Counted from the first letter of the stretch, positions 35,080 through 44,497 are shown. The stretch is 64,000 bases of DNA from Alphaproteobacteria bacterium (GCA_024742735.1 JANSXV010000001.1:930001-994000); one strand, 5' to 3'. A program made the numbers and translations. The notes: generated by a model not told the origin, from the sequence alone.

Positions 35080-36495
35080 TTAACGAGCTGTTTCAGCGCC
35101 CGGCAGGCCGCGCCGGCCGCCAGGCAGGGTCAGCTGGGCGCGAAGCCCGCCCAGGTCAGAAACATCCAGCTCCAGCACCCCGTCATAGGCGCGCGCCAGA
35201 TCCGACACGATGGCCAGACCCAGACCCGTCCCCGGCGCCTGCTCGTCCAGACGCACGCCGCGCGCCAGCGCCTGCTGGCGCTGGTCCTCGGTCAGGCCCG
35301 GGCCGTCATCCTCGACGATCAGACGCCATTGACCGGCCTCAAGGCCGACGGCGCTGACCGTCACCTCGCGCTCCGCCCATTTGCAGGCGTTGTCCATCAG
35401 GTTACCGGCGAGATCCTCCAGATCCTGGCGCTCGCCTCGAAACGCGATGCCGTCATCGCAGGTCCAGTCCAGAGTCTTGCCTTCACGGCCATAGATCTTC
35501 TGCAGCGTGCGGCCGAGATCATCGAGCACCTCGCCGACCGGCGTCCGGGCGCCGATGGCGCGCGCATTCGCAGCAGCGCGAGCCCGCCGCAGATGGTGCG
35601 CGACCTGATCGGACATGGCCCGGGTCTGGCGCTCGACCATGTCGGCCAGCGGCCCCTTCGCGCCCCGCGCCTCATTGCTGAGCACCGTCAGGGGCGTCTT
35701 CAGCGCATGGGCGAGATTGCCCACATGGGTGCGCGCGCGCTCCACCACCTCACGGGAATGGTCGAGCAGGCCGTTCAGCTCGCCAGCCAGAGGAATGAGT
35801 TCGGACGGGTATTCGCCCGTGATGCGCGCCTCTTCCCCATCACGCACAGAGGCCACCGCCCGGCCCATGCGCAACACCGGAGCCAGGCCATAGCGGACCT
35901 GCCAGGCGATCGAGATCGCCAGCAACACCGCGAAAACAAGGAAGAAGCCCGCAACGATCAATGCGAAACGCACCACGTCCCGATCAGCCGGCGCACGGTC
36001 TTCGGCCGCCGCGAACAGCACCCATCGGCCGTCCTCGCCGAAGGTCAGCGCCTGGACGTGGGCCCGCAGCGTCTCGCCATCGGGTCCCTCAAGGCGACCG
36101 ATGATTCGCGCGCCGGGATCAGCAAGCGCTGCGTCCGCGAGGGAGCCCAGATCCAGCCGCTCACCAGCCATGGATCTCGAGGTGATGGGATCCTCGGCCC
36201 CGGCGAAGCTGACCTGCCAGTAGCGCCCTGACAGCGTGCGGGTATAGCTGGGATCGGTGGGCCTGCGCGCAAGCGTGAGCGTGCCTTCATCCTCCAGCTG
36301 GACGTCGGCTAGTAAGGATTCCGTCACCGCGCTCAGCCGGTCATCGAGTTCGCTGAACACCGTACGGCTGAACAGCACCGTCAGTCCGGCGGCGCCGAAG
36401 ACAAGCAGCAGGGACGAAGAGAACAGCGCGGCCAGCACCATGCGCCGGACGAGCGATCCTTCCGTCCTGAGTTTTTGATTCGACTGTTCGTTCAC
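35080..36495 (-). CDS. feuQ: FeuQ-like sensor histidine kinase
   Basis: 471 aa. First span VLAALFSSSLLLVFGAAGLTVLF, a periplasmic domain of about 130 residues, second span FALIVAGFFLVFAVLLAISI, then HAMP (GLAPVLRMGRAVASVRDGEEARI). The H-box is NLAHALKTPLTVLSNEARG, a PhoQ-like form. ATPase motifs are LMDNACKWAERE, DDGPGLTEDQ and GTGLGLAI. It pairs with the upstream regulator through a 4-bp overlap. In rhizobia feuPQ lies beside the cycHJKL (ccmIEFH) genes; the same neighbourhood is seen here. Confidence 0.83.
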   Translation of the reverse strand: MNEQSNQKLRTEGSLVRRMVLAALFSSSLLLVFGAAGLTVLFSRTVFSELDDRLSAVTESLLADVQLEDEGTLTLARRPTDPSYTRTLSGRYWQVSFAGAEDPITSRSMAGERLDLGSLADAALADPGARIIGRLEGPDGETLRAHVQALTFGEDGRWVLFAAAEDRAPADRDVVRFALIVAGFFLVFAVLLAISIAWQVRYGLAPVLRMGRAVASVRDGEEARITGEYPSELIPLAGELNGLLDHSREVVERARTHVGNLAHALKTPLTVLSNEARGAKGPLADMVERQTRAMSDQVAHHLRRARAAANARAIGARTPVGEVLDDLGRTLQKIYGREGKTLDWTCDDGIAFRGERQDLEDLAGNLMDNACKWAEREVTVSAVGLEAGQWRLIVEDDGPGLTEDQRQQALARGVRLDEQAPGTGLGLAIVSDLARAYDGVLELDVSDLGGLRAQLTLPGGRRGLPGAETAR

Positions 36496-37178
36496 CCGGT
36501 TCCGGCCACGCGTCCCGCCTCTGGATCGACGAGACGATAGCCCAGCCCGCGCACGGTTTCGATACGGTCAGAGCCGATCTTCTTGCGAAGGCGTCCGACA
36601 AAGACCTCGATCGTGTTGGAATCCCGGTCGAAATCCTGATCGTAGATGTGCTCGACCAACTCCGTGCGCGAGATCACGCGCTCCTGGTGGTGCATGAGAT
36701 AGCTCAGCATGCGGAACTCATGGCTGGTCAGCTTGATGAGCTGACCGGCCAGGAACACCCGCGCGCCGCGCGTATCCACGCTCAGATCGCCGCACTCCAG
36801 CGTCGAGGAGGCGTGACCGGCCGCACGGCGGGTCAGGGCGCGCAGGCGCGCCAGCAGCTCCTCAGGATGGAACGGCTTGGTCAGGTAATCATCCGCGCCG
36901 GCGTCGAACCCGGCCACTTTTTCGCTCCAGCGATCACGCGCCGTCAGGATCAGCACAGGCGTCGCCACACCTGACGACCGCCAGCGCTTCAGGACGCTGA
37001 CCCCGTCCAGCTTGGGAAGGCCCAGGTCCAGGACGATGACGTCATAGGGCTCGGTATCGCCCAGATGCCAGCCGTCCTCGCCATCCTCGGCGCCGTCGAC
37101 GGCGTAACCGGCATGGTCGAGCACCTCGCGCAGCTGGCGGTTCAGATCGGGATCGTCTTCAACGATGAGCGCGCGCAT
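36492..37178 (-). CDS. feuP: FeuP-like OmpR-family response regulator
   Basis: 228 aa. Receiver with EDDPD, the DTEPYDVIVLDLGLPKLDGVSVL block (phospho-Asp about 51) and TKPFHPEE. Winged helix with LTSHEFRMLSYLMHH, RTELVEHIYDQDFDRDSNTIEVFVGRLRKKIG and TVRGLGYRL. The HIYDQDFDRDSNT stretch is characteristic of the FeuP branch. In rhizobia the system is tied to iron uptake, osmoadaptation and cyclic glucan export; its targets here are unknown. Confidence 0.85.
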   Translation of the reverse strand: MRALIVEDDPDLNRQLREVLDHAGYAVDGAEDGEDGWHLGDTEPYDVIVLDLGLPKLDGVSVLKRWRSSGVATPVLILTARDRWSEKVAGFDAGADDYLTKPFHPEELLARLRALTRRAAGHASSTLECGDLSVDTRGARVFLAGQLIKLTSHEFRMLSYLMHHQERVISRTELVEHIYDQDFDRDSNTIEVFVGRLRKKIGSDRIETVRGLGYRLVDPEAGRVAGTG

Positions 37179-37197
37179 GGCGTGTCCCTCCAGTCGG

Positions 37198-37488
37198 TCA
37201 GCCCAGCACCTGGCCGGTGCGCGCGTCGACGCGAACGTCGAACAGGCGCGAACCTTCCTGCATGCGGACCACGTAAAACGGTCGGCTCGAATTCACGAAC
37301 CGGGCATTGATGGCGCTGGCGCGCGGATAGGCGCGCCGCGCCGCGTTGACGGCCTCACGCTCGCTGATAAGCCCTTGCTGAACCTCGGACACGCCGGCGG
37401 CCGGCGCGGCCTGAGCCGCGACGGCATGGGCGGGCGCCGCGGAAAGCGCGGCGGCGAGGACAAGGGCGGAGGCGAACGTTCTGATCAT
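37198..37488 (-). CDS. Small periplasmic PepSY-domain protein
   Basis: 96 aa from the ATG at 37488 (the track uses an upstream GTG). Signal peptide SALVLAAALSAAPAHA. One PepSY-like unit: LISEREAVNAARRAYPRASAI, FYVVRMQEGSRLFDVRVDARTGQVLG. PepSY domains often inhibit or tune partner proteins. Here it is the first gene before feuP-feuQ, so an extracytoplasmic modulator of FeuQ is a reasonable hypothesis, comparable in position and logic to the small periplasmic inhibitor FeuN of Sinorhizobium. Confidence 0.8.
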   Translation of the reverse strand: MIRTFASALVLAAALSAAPAHAVAAQAAPAAGVSEVQQGLISEREAVNAARRAYPRASAINARFVNSSRPFYVVRMQEGSRLFDVRVDARTGQVLG

Positions 37489-37569
37489 GGGTCGCACTAT
37501 CGGTGTGGCGGTCTGAACCGTCCCTGAACACGGGCTCGGGCGTTCATTCAGGTTTCGGGCCAGAAAACG

Positions 37570-38496
37570 TCACGACCGGAAACGGCGGCGCGGATCATAG
37601 TCCGCCGGCGGTGTCCAGTCTTCCACGAACCGTTCCAGCTCGGCGTCATTGAGGGGGATGTCTATGACCAGCTTGATGATCTGGTCGCCGCGTCCGCCCC
37701 CGGATTTCGGCGCGCCCTTGCCGCGCAGGCGCAGCTGGGCGCCGGAATTGGCGCCGGCCGGCACGCGCACCTCGACCGGTCCATCGACCGTGGGCGCGCG
37801 GACCTTGCCGCCGAACAGGGCTTCTTTCAGGGAGATGGGCAGGTCCAGGCGCAGATCATCGCCCTCGCGGCGAAAATGAGGGTGAGGCCGAATTGCGATC
37901 TCGATCAGCGCATCGCCGGACGGACCGCCCCGACCCGGAGATCCCTGCCCCTTCAGGCGCAGCACCTTGCCCGCCTCGACGCCGGCCGGGATGGACACTT
38001 CCACCGTCCGGCCGTCGGTCAGCCCGACCCGGCGCTTGGTTCCAGCAATCGATTCTTCCAGAGAGATCGTGACGCCGGCGCGCAGGTCCGCGCCTTTCAT
38101 GGCCGCGCCTCCCGGCCCCGCTGCGCCAGGGCCACGTCCGCGCCGCCCGCGCTGGGCTCCGGGATCGGAGAACAGGTCGGCGAACAGATCGGAGATATCT
38201 TCAAAACGCCCCGAGGGTCCGCGCTCACCGGCCGGTCCGCCGGGGCGCGAGCGGAAATGGAAAGCCGGGCGCTCATTGCCGTCACCGTCGATCTCTCCTC
38301 GATCAAACCGGGCGCGCTTTTCTGGGTCGGACAGAAGCTTGAAGGCCTGACCGACCTGCTTGAAGCGTTCCTCGGCGGCCTTGTCTCCCGGGCGTGCGTC
38401 AGGATGAAGCTCCTTGGCGAGCTTTCGATAGGCGCGCCGGATCTCGTCGGCCGAGGCCGACTTTGAAACGCCGAGAATCGCATACGGGTCAGTCAT
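37570..38496 (-). CDS. DnaJ-class co-chaperone (CbpA-like)
   Basis: 308 aa. J-domain at residues 2-65 with the invariant HPD in LAKELHPDARPG. A Gly/Arg-rich linker (RSRPGGPAGERGPSG, GAQRGRRGRGPG) follows, then two C-terminal substrate-binding barrels (GADLRAGVTISLEESIAGTKRRV, DLRLDLPISLKEALFGGKV, RGKGAPKSGGGRGDQ). There is no CxxCxGxG zinc region, hence CbpA rather than DnaJ type. It lies just downstream of the GTA cluster but is a housekeeping-type gene. Confidence 0.88.
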   Translation of the reverse strand: MTDPYAILGVSKSASADEIRRAYRKLAKELHPDARPGDKAAEERFKQVGQAFKLLSDPEKRARFDRGEIDGDGNERPAFHFRSRPGGPAGERGPSGRFEDISDLFADLFSDPGAQRGRRGRGPGAAGPGGAAMKGADLRAGVTISLEESIAGTKRRVGLTDGRTVEVSIPAGVEAGKVLRLKGQGSPGRGGPSGDALIEIAIRPHPHFRREGDDLRLDLPISLKEALFGGKVRAPTVDGPVEVRVPAGANSGAQLRLRGKGAPKSGGGRGDQIIKLVIDIPLNDAELERFVEDWTPPADYDPRRRFRS

Positions 38497-38579
38497 GGAA
38501 CCGGTCTGATAGCAGGCGCGCGCCGGGGCGGCGAGCGCACCAGCCTCATATGCGCCTGCTGCAGGCCCGGGAAAAGACC

Positions 38580-41500
38580 TCAGCCGTGCATCACGGGATC
38601 GAGTGGCGCGATCGCTTCAGCGCCGGCGCCGTACCCCGCCCCGATCTGCGCGACGCGCATCCACGCCCCCGTCAGGCCGCCAGGCAACCAGTTGGCGAGC
38701 TCGGTCGCCGGGATGGTCCAGCCTGGGATCTGAACCTCGCGCTCAACAACGAGGCTGTCGGCGGCGTCATAAAGCCGGACGCGGTATCGCTCCGCCTCTT
38801 CGCCCAAGGGTATTTCGCCGGCCGTCCAGGCGTCCGCGTCGATCCGGCTCCGCCGGATCCAGCTCAGCGCGAGGTCATCGCCGGTCCAGCGGCTGCGCAA
38901 ATGGACCGGGCGCAGCGGCGCGAGATCGGCGCCGGCATAAACCGCCTCCACCTGACGCGCCGACGCGTCGGTCAGCGTCCTTGCAGGCGGAACGGCGATC
39001 ACAGTGATCGGCGCCTCGCGCTCAGCCGCCGTCACAGGCAGGACCACCCCGGCGCCGTCGAGCACGACGACATTCGCGCCCGGCTCCGCGCCAGCGGACG
39101 GCGAGCCGCCCAGGCCGCGCAAGAGCCCGGTCAGGCGCCAGGTGTCCGGACCGGTCAGTACAGCGGTCTCAAAGGCCAGGACCTCCCAGCCCAGATCCGT
39201 CTCCACCGCGAGCCGGTTGGCCCCTCCCAGCACGGCGGCCAGGTTCGAGGCGGAGAGCGCGCCGTCATGCAGGCGCAGCTCCACGGCGCCGGCGCGGTCC
39301 CAGCGCCCTTCAGCGCCTGGCGCCAGGGCGGCGGTGAGTTCGCCGCACCAGGCCGGCTCCGTGATCCGTGCGCGTTCGTCGGCGACCTCAGCGCTCGCAC
39401 CGGCGAACAGCACCAGCGCGCCGGGCCAGGGATCCGCCCAGCCAACCGCCCAGAGGCCGCCGCGCGCGGCGCCCTCGCCGGGCGCCGGCGGCAGATCCAG
39501 AAGGCGCAGGAGCGGGCGTCCAGGCAGCTTCGGCCCGGACGCCGCACCGGGCTCCGGACCGGCGATCAAGGCTGGCCCAGCGGGAGCGCCCGTCAGTTCA
39601 GCAGGACGCGCGTTCAATCCATCCAGCGCCGCCAGACGCCAGGCGCGCCCGGACGGACCCACGTCCAGCTGCACCGTATCGCCGGCCTCCAGAGCGCACA
39701 GCGAGGGCGGCAAGGTCATAAGCGCGGTCTCGCCCTCGGCTCGCGCGCGAGCCAGCAGACCCCCCGCCCATTCCCTCGCCAAACTGCGATCGGCCAGCGC
39801 GGGCAGACGCACCTCAACCGCGCCCTCCTGAACATGATCGAGGCCCCGCGCACTGACCGCGCCGGCGCGGTAATCCCCGTCATCAGCGGTGAAGATGAGG
39901 CGCGCTTCGGCGATCTGTTCTTCGGGTGCGGCGCGGGTGAAGGCCAGCCGATCGGCGGGATCGGCAGGCTCGACCAGCCGGTCGCGCTCGATCAGGACAG
40001 GGGTGTTCAACCCGTTGACCGGGATCGCCGCGGGCCCGTCAGCCCTGTCAGCAAGGGTGAACCCGAACGCCGCGCCAAGGCGCTCCAGCACAGCGCGGGC
40101 AGAGCTCGGCGCATCGATCCTGAAGCCCGCCAACACCCCGCGCAGCGAAGAGGTATCAAGATTGTCCAACCCGGCCCTTGAGGCGATATCGGCGGCGATA
40201 TCGGCCAGCGGCGACTGCCCGACCCGTCCGGTCAGCCAGTGGCCGCGCCGCCAGTTTTCCCCGTCCGCCCAGACTTCAGTGCGCGCAGGAAACTCCGGGA
40301 AGGGCCGCGCATCCCAGGTCCACACGTGGCAGTGGGGCAGATCCAGCATGGGCTGGCCATAGAGGCTTGAAACCGGGTTGCGGCCGGGCTCGGACCAGTA
40401 GCCGATCAGCGCCTCGATAGAGCGGCGCTGGATCAGATCATCGCGCGCGCCGCTGGAATAGTAAGGCGCGAAACTCTCCGAGCTCTTGGGGTCGATGAAG
40501 ACATTCGGCTGGTTCGCGCCCTTGTCGACGGCGGGACAGCCCAGCTCCACCAGACGGATCGGCTTGCTTTCCGGGATCCACGCCGTGGGCGAGGCCGCGC
40601 GCACGCCGCCCGGACGGTCGTGGTGGGGATTCGCCCACCAGGTCTTCAGATCCTTGTAACGCCAGACCCAGGGCTCGCCGTAAGCGCCGTCGGTGATGGG
40701 CGTGCGCACCTGCGCATCACGGTCGCCGGAGCTGGCGTAGAACCAGTCATACCCCTCTCCGCCCTCGACGTTGGCGCTGAGATAGGCCGGGTCATGGATG
40801 GACTGAGCGCCAGCCAGCGCATCGGCGTGAGCGGTCCCGTCCCGCCAGTCCGACAGCGGCGCATACCAGTCGATCCCGACAAAATCGATGTCAGCATCCG
40901 CCCAGAGCGGGTCCAGATGGAAGAAGCGGTCGCCGGACCCGTCCGAGGGCGCATGGCCGGAATACTCCGACCAGTCGGCGGCGTAGCTGACTTTCACCTG
41001 CGGCCCGAGGATCGCGCGCGCCTGCCCGGCGAGCGCCCTGAGCTTGGCCACGGCCGGATAGGTCGCGGCGCCGGAGCGGATCTGCGTCAGCCCGCGCATC
41101 TCCGAGCCGATGATGAAACTCTCCACCCCGCCCGCCGCCGCAGCCAGAGCCGCGTGGTGGAGGATGAAGCGGTTAAATCCCCAGTCCCCAGCCGGGCCGG
41201 AGTACGTCACCGCACCTGCGGAAACCTCGAAATCACCGGCCGCGACCGCCCCGAAGAACGCATCGACCTGACCTGCCGCGGCCGCGCTCCTGTCCACCGT
41301 GCCCGGCTGGCCGGCTGCGGGATGGCATGTGATCCGCCCGCGCCAGGGAAACTCCGCCTGCTCCGCCCCGCCATAAGGGTCGGGCAAGCCGTTCCCCGGC
41401 GGGACGTCCATCAGAATGAAAGGGTACAGCGTGACCGCGTAACCGCGCGCCTTCAGCGCGTTGATCGCGGCGATGATCGTTTCATCGCTCGGCGCGCCGC

Positions 41501-42440
41501 CATAGACCGGACCGCCTTCGCCCTGGCTGATCAGATGGGCCGTCGCCCGGGTCTGCCCTGCAGCGCTCCAGATAAGGGGGCGGGTGGTCTTGTCCCGTGT
41601 CTCAACGCCGGGCTTCAGCGTGCAGTCTCCGGCGCGCAGATCATCGCCGAACCAGGATGTGACCAGCGCCACGGAGCGGCAGTTCGGCAGCCGGGCCTCC
41701 AGATCGTCCAGCGCCGCATCAAAGTCGGTCGGCGCACGGTCCGTATGAACATTCTCGGCGCGTTCGTAGCCCTCGATGATCTCGCGCAGGACCGGCTGGG
41801 TCGCGTAGGCGAACTCACCGGAGGCCGGGATCAGGCAAACCCCTTCGATCAATGTCTCCAGGGATCCGGACGCCGCTTCAGCACGCGTCGGTGCGAACAC
41901 CTCGAAGTTCAGGTTGGGTATGCGCGCGCCGAACTCATCGAGCGGCAGGTCCTCAAAGACGACATAGGCCAGCCCCCGATAGGCCGGAGCCTGGCCGGCG
42001 CCTTCTATGGCCTCGATCAGCGGGTCCGGCGTCTGGTCCTCGGCTCCGGTGTAGACCCGCATCACCAGTCCGGCCCGCTCGATCGGCTGGCCGTCGGCCC
42101 AGATCTGGCCGATCCCGCCGATGGGCCCTTCAGCGACCGCCACGGCGAAGCTGAGCGTGTAACTGTACTCGGTGACCTTCGGACCGCCCTTGCCGCCCCC
42201 GGCGCTGCGCGTCTGGGAGGTCTCGACCGGATAGGCCGCCCAGATCACCTGACCCGCTGTGCGCATGCGGCCATAGACGATGGGCACTGTCGCGCCCTCG
42301 CTGGAGGTCTGCAGGGAGAACTCGTCCACGCGTGGGCCCTGGACCGGCTCTGCGAACAGGCCGGAGATCGCGCGCGAGACCATCGAAGCGACATAGGCGC
42401 GCGCCACATTGGCGGCGGTGGTGAGAGCGAACTGGGCCAT
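38580..42440 (-). CDS. GTA g15: large tail-tip/baseplate (host specificity) protein
   Basis: 1286 aa from the ATG at 42440 (MAQFALTTAANVARAYVASM), about the size of RcGTA gp15, the tail-tip 'megatron'. The N-terminus is VDEFSLQTSSEGATVPIVYGRMRTAGQVIWA, the usual opening of the family. A middle TIM-barrel-like glycosidase region begins around LMDVPPGNGLPDPYGG and includes FIIGSEMRGLTQIRS and DWYAPLSDWRDG. The C-terminal half is beta-rich. The family recognises the recipient cell surface and helps pass DNA. Last gene of the cluster, 5 nt after g14. Confidence 0.92.
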   Translation of the reverse strand: MAQFALTTAANVARAYVASMVSRAISGLFAEPVQGPRVDEFSLQTSSEGATVPIVYGRMRTAGQVIWAAYPVETSQTRSAGGGKGGPKVTEYSYTLSFAVAVAEGPIGGIGQIWADGQPIERAGLVMRVYTGAEDQTPDPLIEAIEGAGQAPAYRGLAYVVFEDLPLDEFGARIPNLNFEVFAPTRAEAASGSLETLIEGVCLIPASGEFAYATQPVLREIIEGYERAENVHTDRAPTDFDAALDDLEARLPNCRSVALVTSWFGDDLRAGDCTLKPGVETRDKTTRPLIWSAAGQTRATAHLISQGEGGPVYGGAPSDETIIAAINALKARGYAVTLYPFILMDVPPGNGLPDPYGGAEQAEFPWRGRITCHPAAGQPGTVDRSAAAAGQVDAFFGAVAAGDFEVSAGAVTYSGPAGDWGFNRFILHHAALAAAAGGVESFIIGSEMRGLTQIRSGAATYPAVAKLRALAGQARAILGPQVKVSYAADWSEYSGHAPSDGSGDRFFHLDPLWADADIDFVGIDWYAPLSDWRDGTAHADALAGAQSIHDPAYLSANVEGGEGYDWFYASSGDRDAQVRTPITDGAYGEPWVWRYKDLKTWWANPHHDRPGGVRAASPTAWIPESKPIRLVELGCPAVDKGANQPNVFIDPKSSESFAPYYSSGARDDLIQRRSIEALIGYWSEPGRNPVSSLYGQPMLDLPHCHVWTWDARPFPEFPARTEVWADGENWRRGHWLTGRVGQSPLADIAADIASRAGLDNLDTSSLRGVLAGFRIDAPSSARAVLERLGAAFGFTLADRADGPAAIPVNGLNTPVLIERDRLVEPADPADRLAFTRAAPEEQIAEARLIFTADDGDYRAGAVSARGLDHVQEGAVEVRLPALADRSLAREWAGGLLARARAEGETALMTLPPSLCALEAGDTVQLDVGPSGRAWRLAALDGLNARPAELTGAPAGPALIAGPEPGAASGPKLPGRPLLRLLDLPPAPGEGAARGGLWAVGWADPWPGALVLFAGASAEVADERARITEPAWCGELTAALAPGAEGRWDRAGAVELRLHDGALSASNLAAVLGGANRLAVETDLGWEVLAFETAVLTGPDTWRLTGLLRGLGGSPSAGAEPGANVVVLDGAGVVLPVTAAEREAPITVIAVPPARTLTDASARQVEAVYAGADLAPLRPVHLRSRWTGDDLALSWIRRSRIDADAWTAGEIPLGEEAERYRVRLYDAADSLVVEREVQIPGWTIPATELANWLPGGLTGAWMRVAQIGAGYGAGAEAIAPLDPVMHG

Positions 42441-42445
42441 GAGCG

Positions 42446-42892
42446 TCAGGTCCGGGCAGGTTTGGAAGGGAAAGCGAAAACGCCGGAGAGCCGCCGCCGC
42501 CACCAGGGAGTCAGGCCGGTCTCGCAGACCGTCCGCCCATGCCAGGCGTGAATCATGCGCGCATCGGCGCAGAGAATCGCGCAGTGCTTGGCCGGGTGGC
42601 CGGCGGCGTAGCGGAACAGCAGAACGTCACCGGGTTCGGCGCAGGCGAAGTTCTGTTCGATGAGACGCCGGCGCGCGGCGTCCAGGAGCGTCTCCTCGCC
42701 GAACCGCTCGGCCCAGTCCGGCCGGTAGGGCGGCGGCGCTTCAGGCTCGTCCCGGTAAAGCGCGCGCCAGACCCCGCGCACCAGGCCAAGGCAGTCCGCG
42801 CCCGAGCCCCTGACGCTCGCCTGATGGCGGTAGGGCGTGCCGATCCAGCTGCGCGCCTCATCAAGAGCCGCTGCGCGGATCTCCGGCGTCAT
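42446..42892 (-). CDS. GTA g14: NlpC/P60 cell-wall peptidase
   Basis: 148 aa. Catalytic Cys in VRGSGADCLGLVRGVWR (about residue 34) and His in HPAKHCAILCADARMIHA (about 102). It cuts peptidoglycan in the recipient during DNA delivery in RcGTA. Typical compact form with SWIGTPYRHQAS at the N-terminus. Overlaps g13 by 4 bp. Confidence 0.92.
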   Translation of the reverse strand: MTPEIRAAALDEARSWIGTPYRHQASVRGSGADCLGLVRGVWRALYRDEPEAPPPYRPDWAERFGEETLLDAARRRLIEQNFACAEPGDVLLFRYAAGHPAKHCAILCADARMIHAWHGRTVCETGLTPWWRRRLSGVFAFPSKPART

Positions 42893-43773
42893 CGCCGGCT
42901 GCCGTCGCGGACGGTCTCGCGGGAGACCGGGCGCACAAGCACGTCATTGCCCGGCATGTGCGGGCAGCCGCGGAAATTGTTAACGTTGGCGAACTTGGCC
43001 TGGCAGGTCGCAAAGCGCTTGTTGCACCCGGCGGTCAGGATGAGCGTATCGCCCGGTTGCACCGGAGCGGACGGGGACGGATCAAGCTCGATCACTGCGC
43101 CGGCATCGCCCGGCCGATGGGACAGGATGCGACTGCGCCCGTTCTGATTGGCGCCGCTCGACCACTCCGCCACGCCATCGGTGAACCAGTCCGCGGGCCG
43201 GGCTTCGACGCCGCTGATCTGCACCGCGCGTGAGGAGATCACGGCGGTCACGCTCGCTGCGTCCCGCCATCCCCCGGCCTCCAGATCGACGCCGCACCGC
43301 CCATCGCCAAGTTCCGCATCGCAGGTGCGCGAGAACACCCGCGTGATCAGGCGATCGAGGCGCGCGCTCAGACCCGCCACCTCTGCCTCAAAGCCGGTCT
43401 CGCCGCGCTTGACCGCCCCGATTTCACCGGTGAACGCCTTGTAGAACAGGCCGGGCTCCGACCAGTCGACGCGGTAGACCTCCACACGCGCGCTGTCCCA
43501 CACGCCGTTATCGATGTCTGCTGCGCTGATCCGCTCAGAGGTCAGCGCTCCGAACACTGCCGCGCGCGCAGGCGAGAACGCTGCTTCCGACCGCGCGGCG
43601 CCGGGCGAGAAACCGCTTTCCGGCTCACAGGCGGTCCCGGCGACGTTCAGCGGCGCATCATGATCCGTGAAGCCGAGCACGGCGCCGTCACGCCGCGTGA
43701 TGATCCAGCACCAGGCGAGCGTCGTCGCGCCCGCATCCAGCCTGGCCTGGAGAGCTGCGGGAATGTCGATCAT
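42889..43773 (-). CDS. GTA g13: tail hub protein with DUF2163 region and cysteine-rich C-terminus
   Basis: 294 aa. DUF2163-type N-terminus (GFTDHDAPLNVAGTACEPESGF), then RTCDAELGDGRCGVDLE. The C-terminal phage_BR0599-like block is CNKRFATCQAKFANVNNFRGCPHMPG. The conserved cysteines match the iron-sulfur site described for the RcGTA hub. The ATG is preceded by AAGGACATCCC and lies only 13 bp after a minus-strand terminator stem, which is unusual within an operon. Confidence 0.92.
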   Translation of the reverse strand: MIDIPAALQARLDAGATTLAWCWIITRRDGAVLGFTDHDAPLNVAGTACEPESGFSPGAARSEAAFSPARAAVFGALTSERISAADIDNGVWDSARVEVYRVDWSEPGLFYKAFTGEIGAVKRGETGFEAEVAGLSARLDRLITRVFSRTCDAELGDGRCGVDLEAGGWRDAASVTAVISSRAVQISGVEARPADWFTDGVAEWSSGANQNGRSRILSHRPGDAGAVIELDPSPSAPVQPGDTLILTAGCNKRFATCQAKFANVNNFRGCPHMPGNDVLVRPVSRETVRDGSRR

Positions 43774-43785
43774 GGGATGTCCTTG

Positions 43786-43819
43786 AAACGAAAACGCCCC
43801 GGCGGGAGAGCCGGGGCGT
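43786..43819 (-). terminator. Rho-independent terminator after the SRPBCC gene, within the GTA cluster
   Basis: On the minus strand ACGCCCCGGC-TCTCCC-GCCGGGGCGT gives a 10-bp perfect stem followed by TTTCGTTT. It closes the inserted SRPBCC gene and lies immediately before the g13 ribosome site, so read-through or a separate promoter would be needed to express g13-g15. Confidence 0.8.
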
Positions 43820-43843
43820 CAGGAACTCATCTGGGAGGCGCTG

Positions 43844-44497
43844 TCAGTCTTCAGCGAACGCGGCGCAGGACGCCTCAGGCTCGAGATGGCAGCCGGCCTC
43901 CACGTAGGGCTTGAGCCGGTCATTGATGAAGTGGACCCAGACACGGCGGACAGTGCCGGCCAGCGCTGCGTCGACCTCTCCGATCATGGAAAGGTCGATG
44001 ATGAACTGCGTCGCCGCGCCATCGTCCGCCTCCTCCAGCGTCCAGGTCGTGACCAGCTGGTAGCCCCGGCCGGCCAGGCCCAGCGGACCGTCCATGCGCA
44101 GCATTTGCGGCGGCATGACGCCGGTGACGGAGGCATGAATGACGCCATCATCCTTGCCGTCTTCAAAGCGCTCATAGAAGACCCCGCCGAAGATCGGCTC
44201 GATCACCAGCTCGGCCGGACGCTCCGGCCAGAACGTGTGATCCCACCAGGGCGAGACATCGCCGGTGGCGGCCTCGAACACCTCGGCGCGCGGCGCGTCG
44301 ATCATCACCTCAATGCGGGTGCGGAAGCCATTGACTTCGAAGGGTATCGTGACCGGCTGCGGATCTGCGCCAGCCGCGATCTGAGCCACCACCTCAGGGG
44401 TGATCTGACTCGCAAGCTGCTCACGCACGCCGTCCACCACGATGGGAGACCCGGACACGGTTGCCGATTGCAGTGCAAGGGCCGCGAGAAGGATCAT
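43844..44497 (-). CDS. Inserted gene between g12 and g13: secreted SRPBCC (START-like) protein
   Basis: 217 aa. A short N-terminal hydrophobic signal (ILLAALALQSATVSG) is followed by an SRPBCC fold: TRIEVMIDAPRAEVFEAATGDVSPWWDHTFWPERPAELVIEPIFGGVFYERF, then GYQLVTTWTLEE and a long C-terminal helix (VRRVWVHFINDRLKPYVEAG). Such domains bind hydrophobic ligands. It is not part of the RcGTA gene set and has its own downstream terminator. Function unknown; a cargo ('moron') gene is the best description. Confidence 0.82.
   Translation of the reverse strand: MILLAALALQSATVSGSPIVVDGVREQLASQITPEVVAQIAAGADPQPVTIPFEVNGFRTRIEVMIDAPRAEVFEAATGDVSPWWDHTFWPERPAELVIEPIFGGVFYERFEDGKDDGVIHASVTGVMPPQMLRMDGPLGLAGRGYQLVTTWTLEEADDGAATQFIIDLSMIGEVDAALAGTVRRVWVHFINDRLKPYVEAGCHLEPEASCAAFAED

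Noticed and set aside
40620-42551. Plus-strand ORF of 643 aa opposite GTA g15
   Set aside because: Shadow of the tail-tip gene; no recognisable domain and biased composition.
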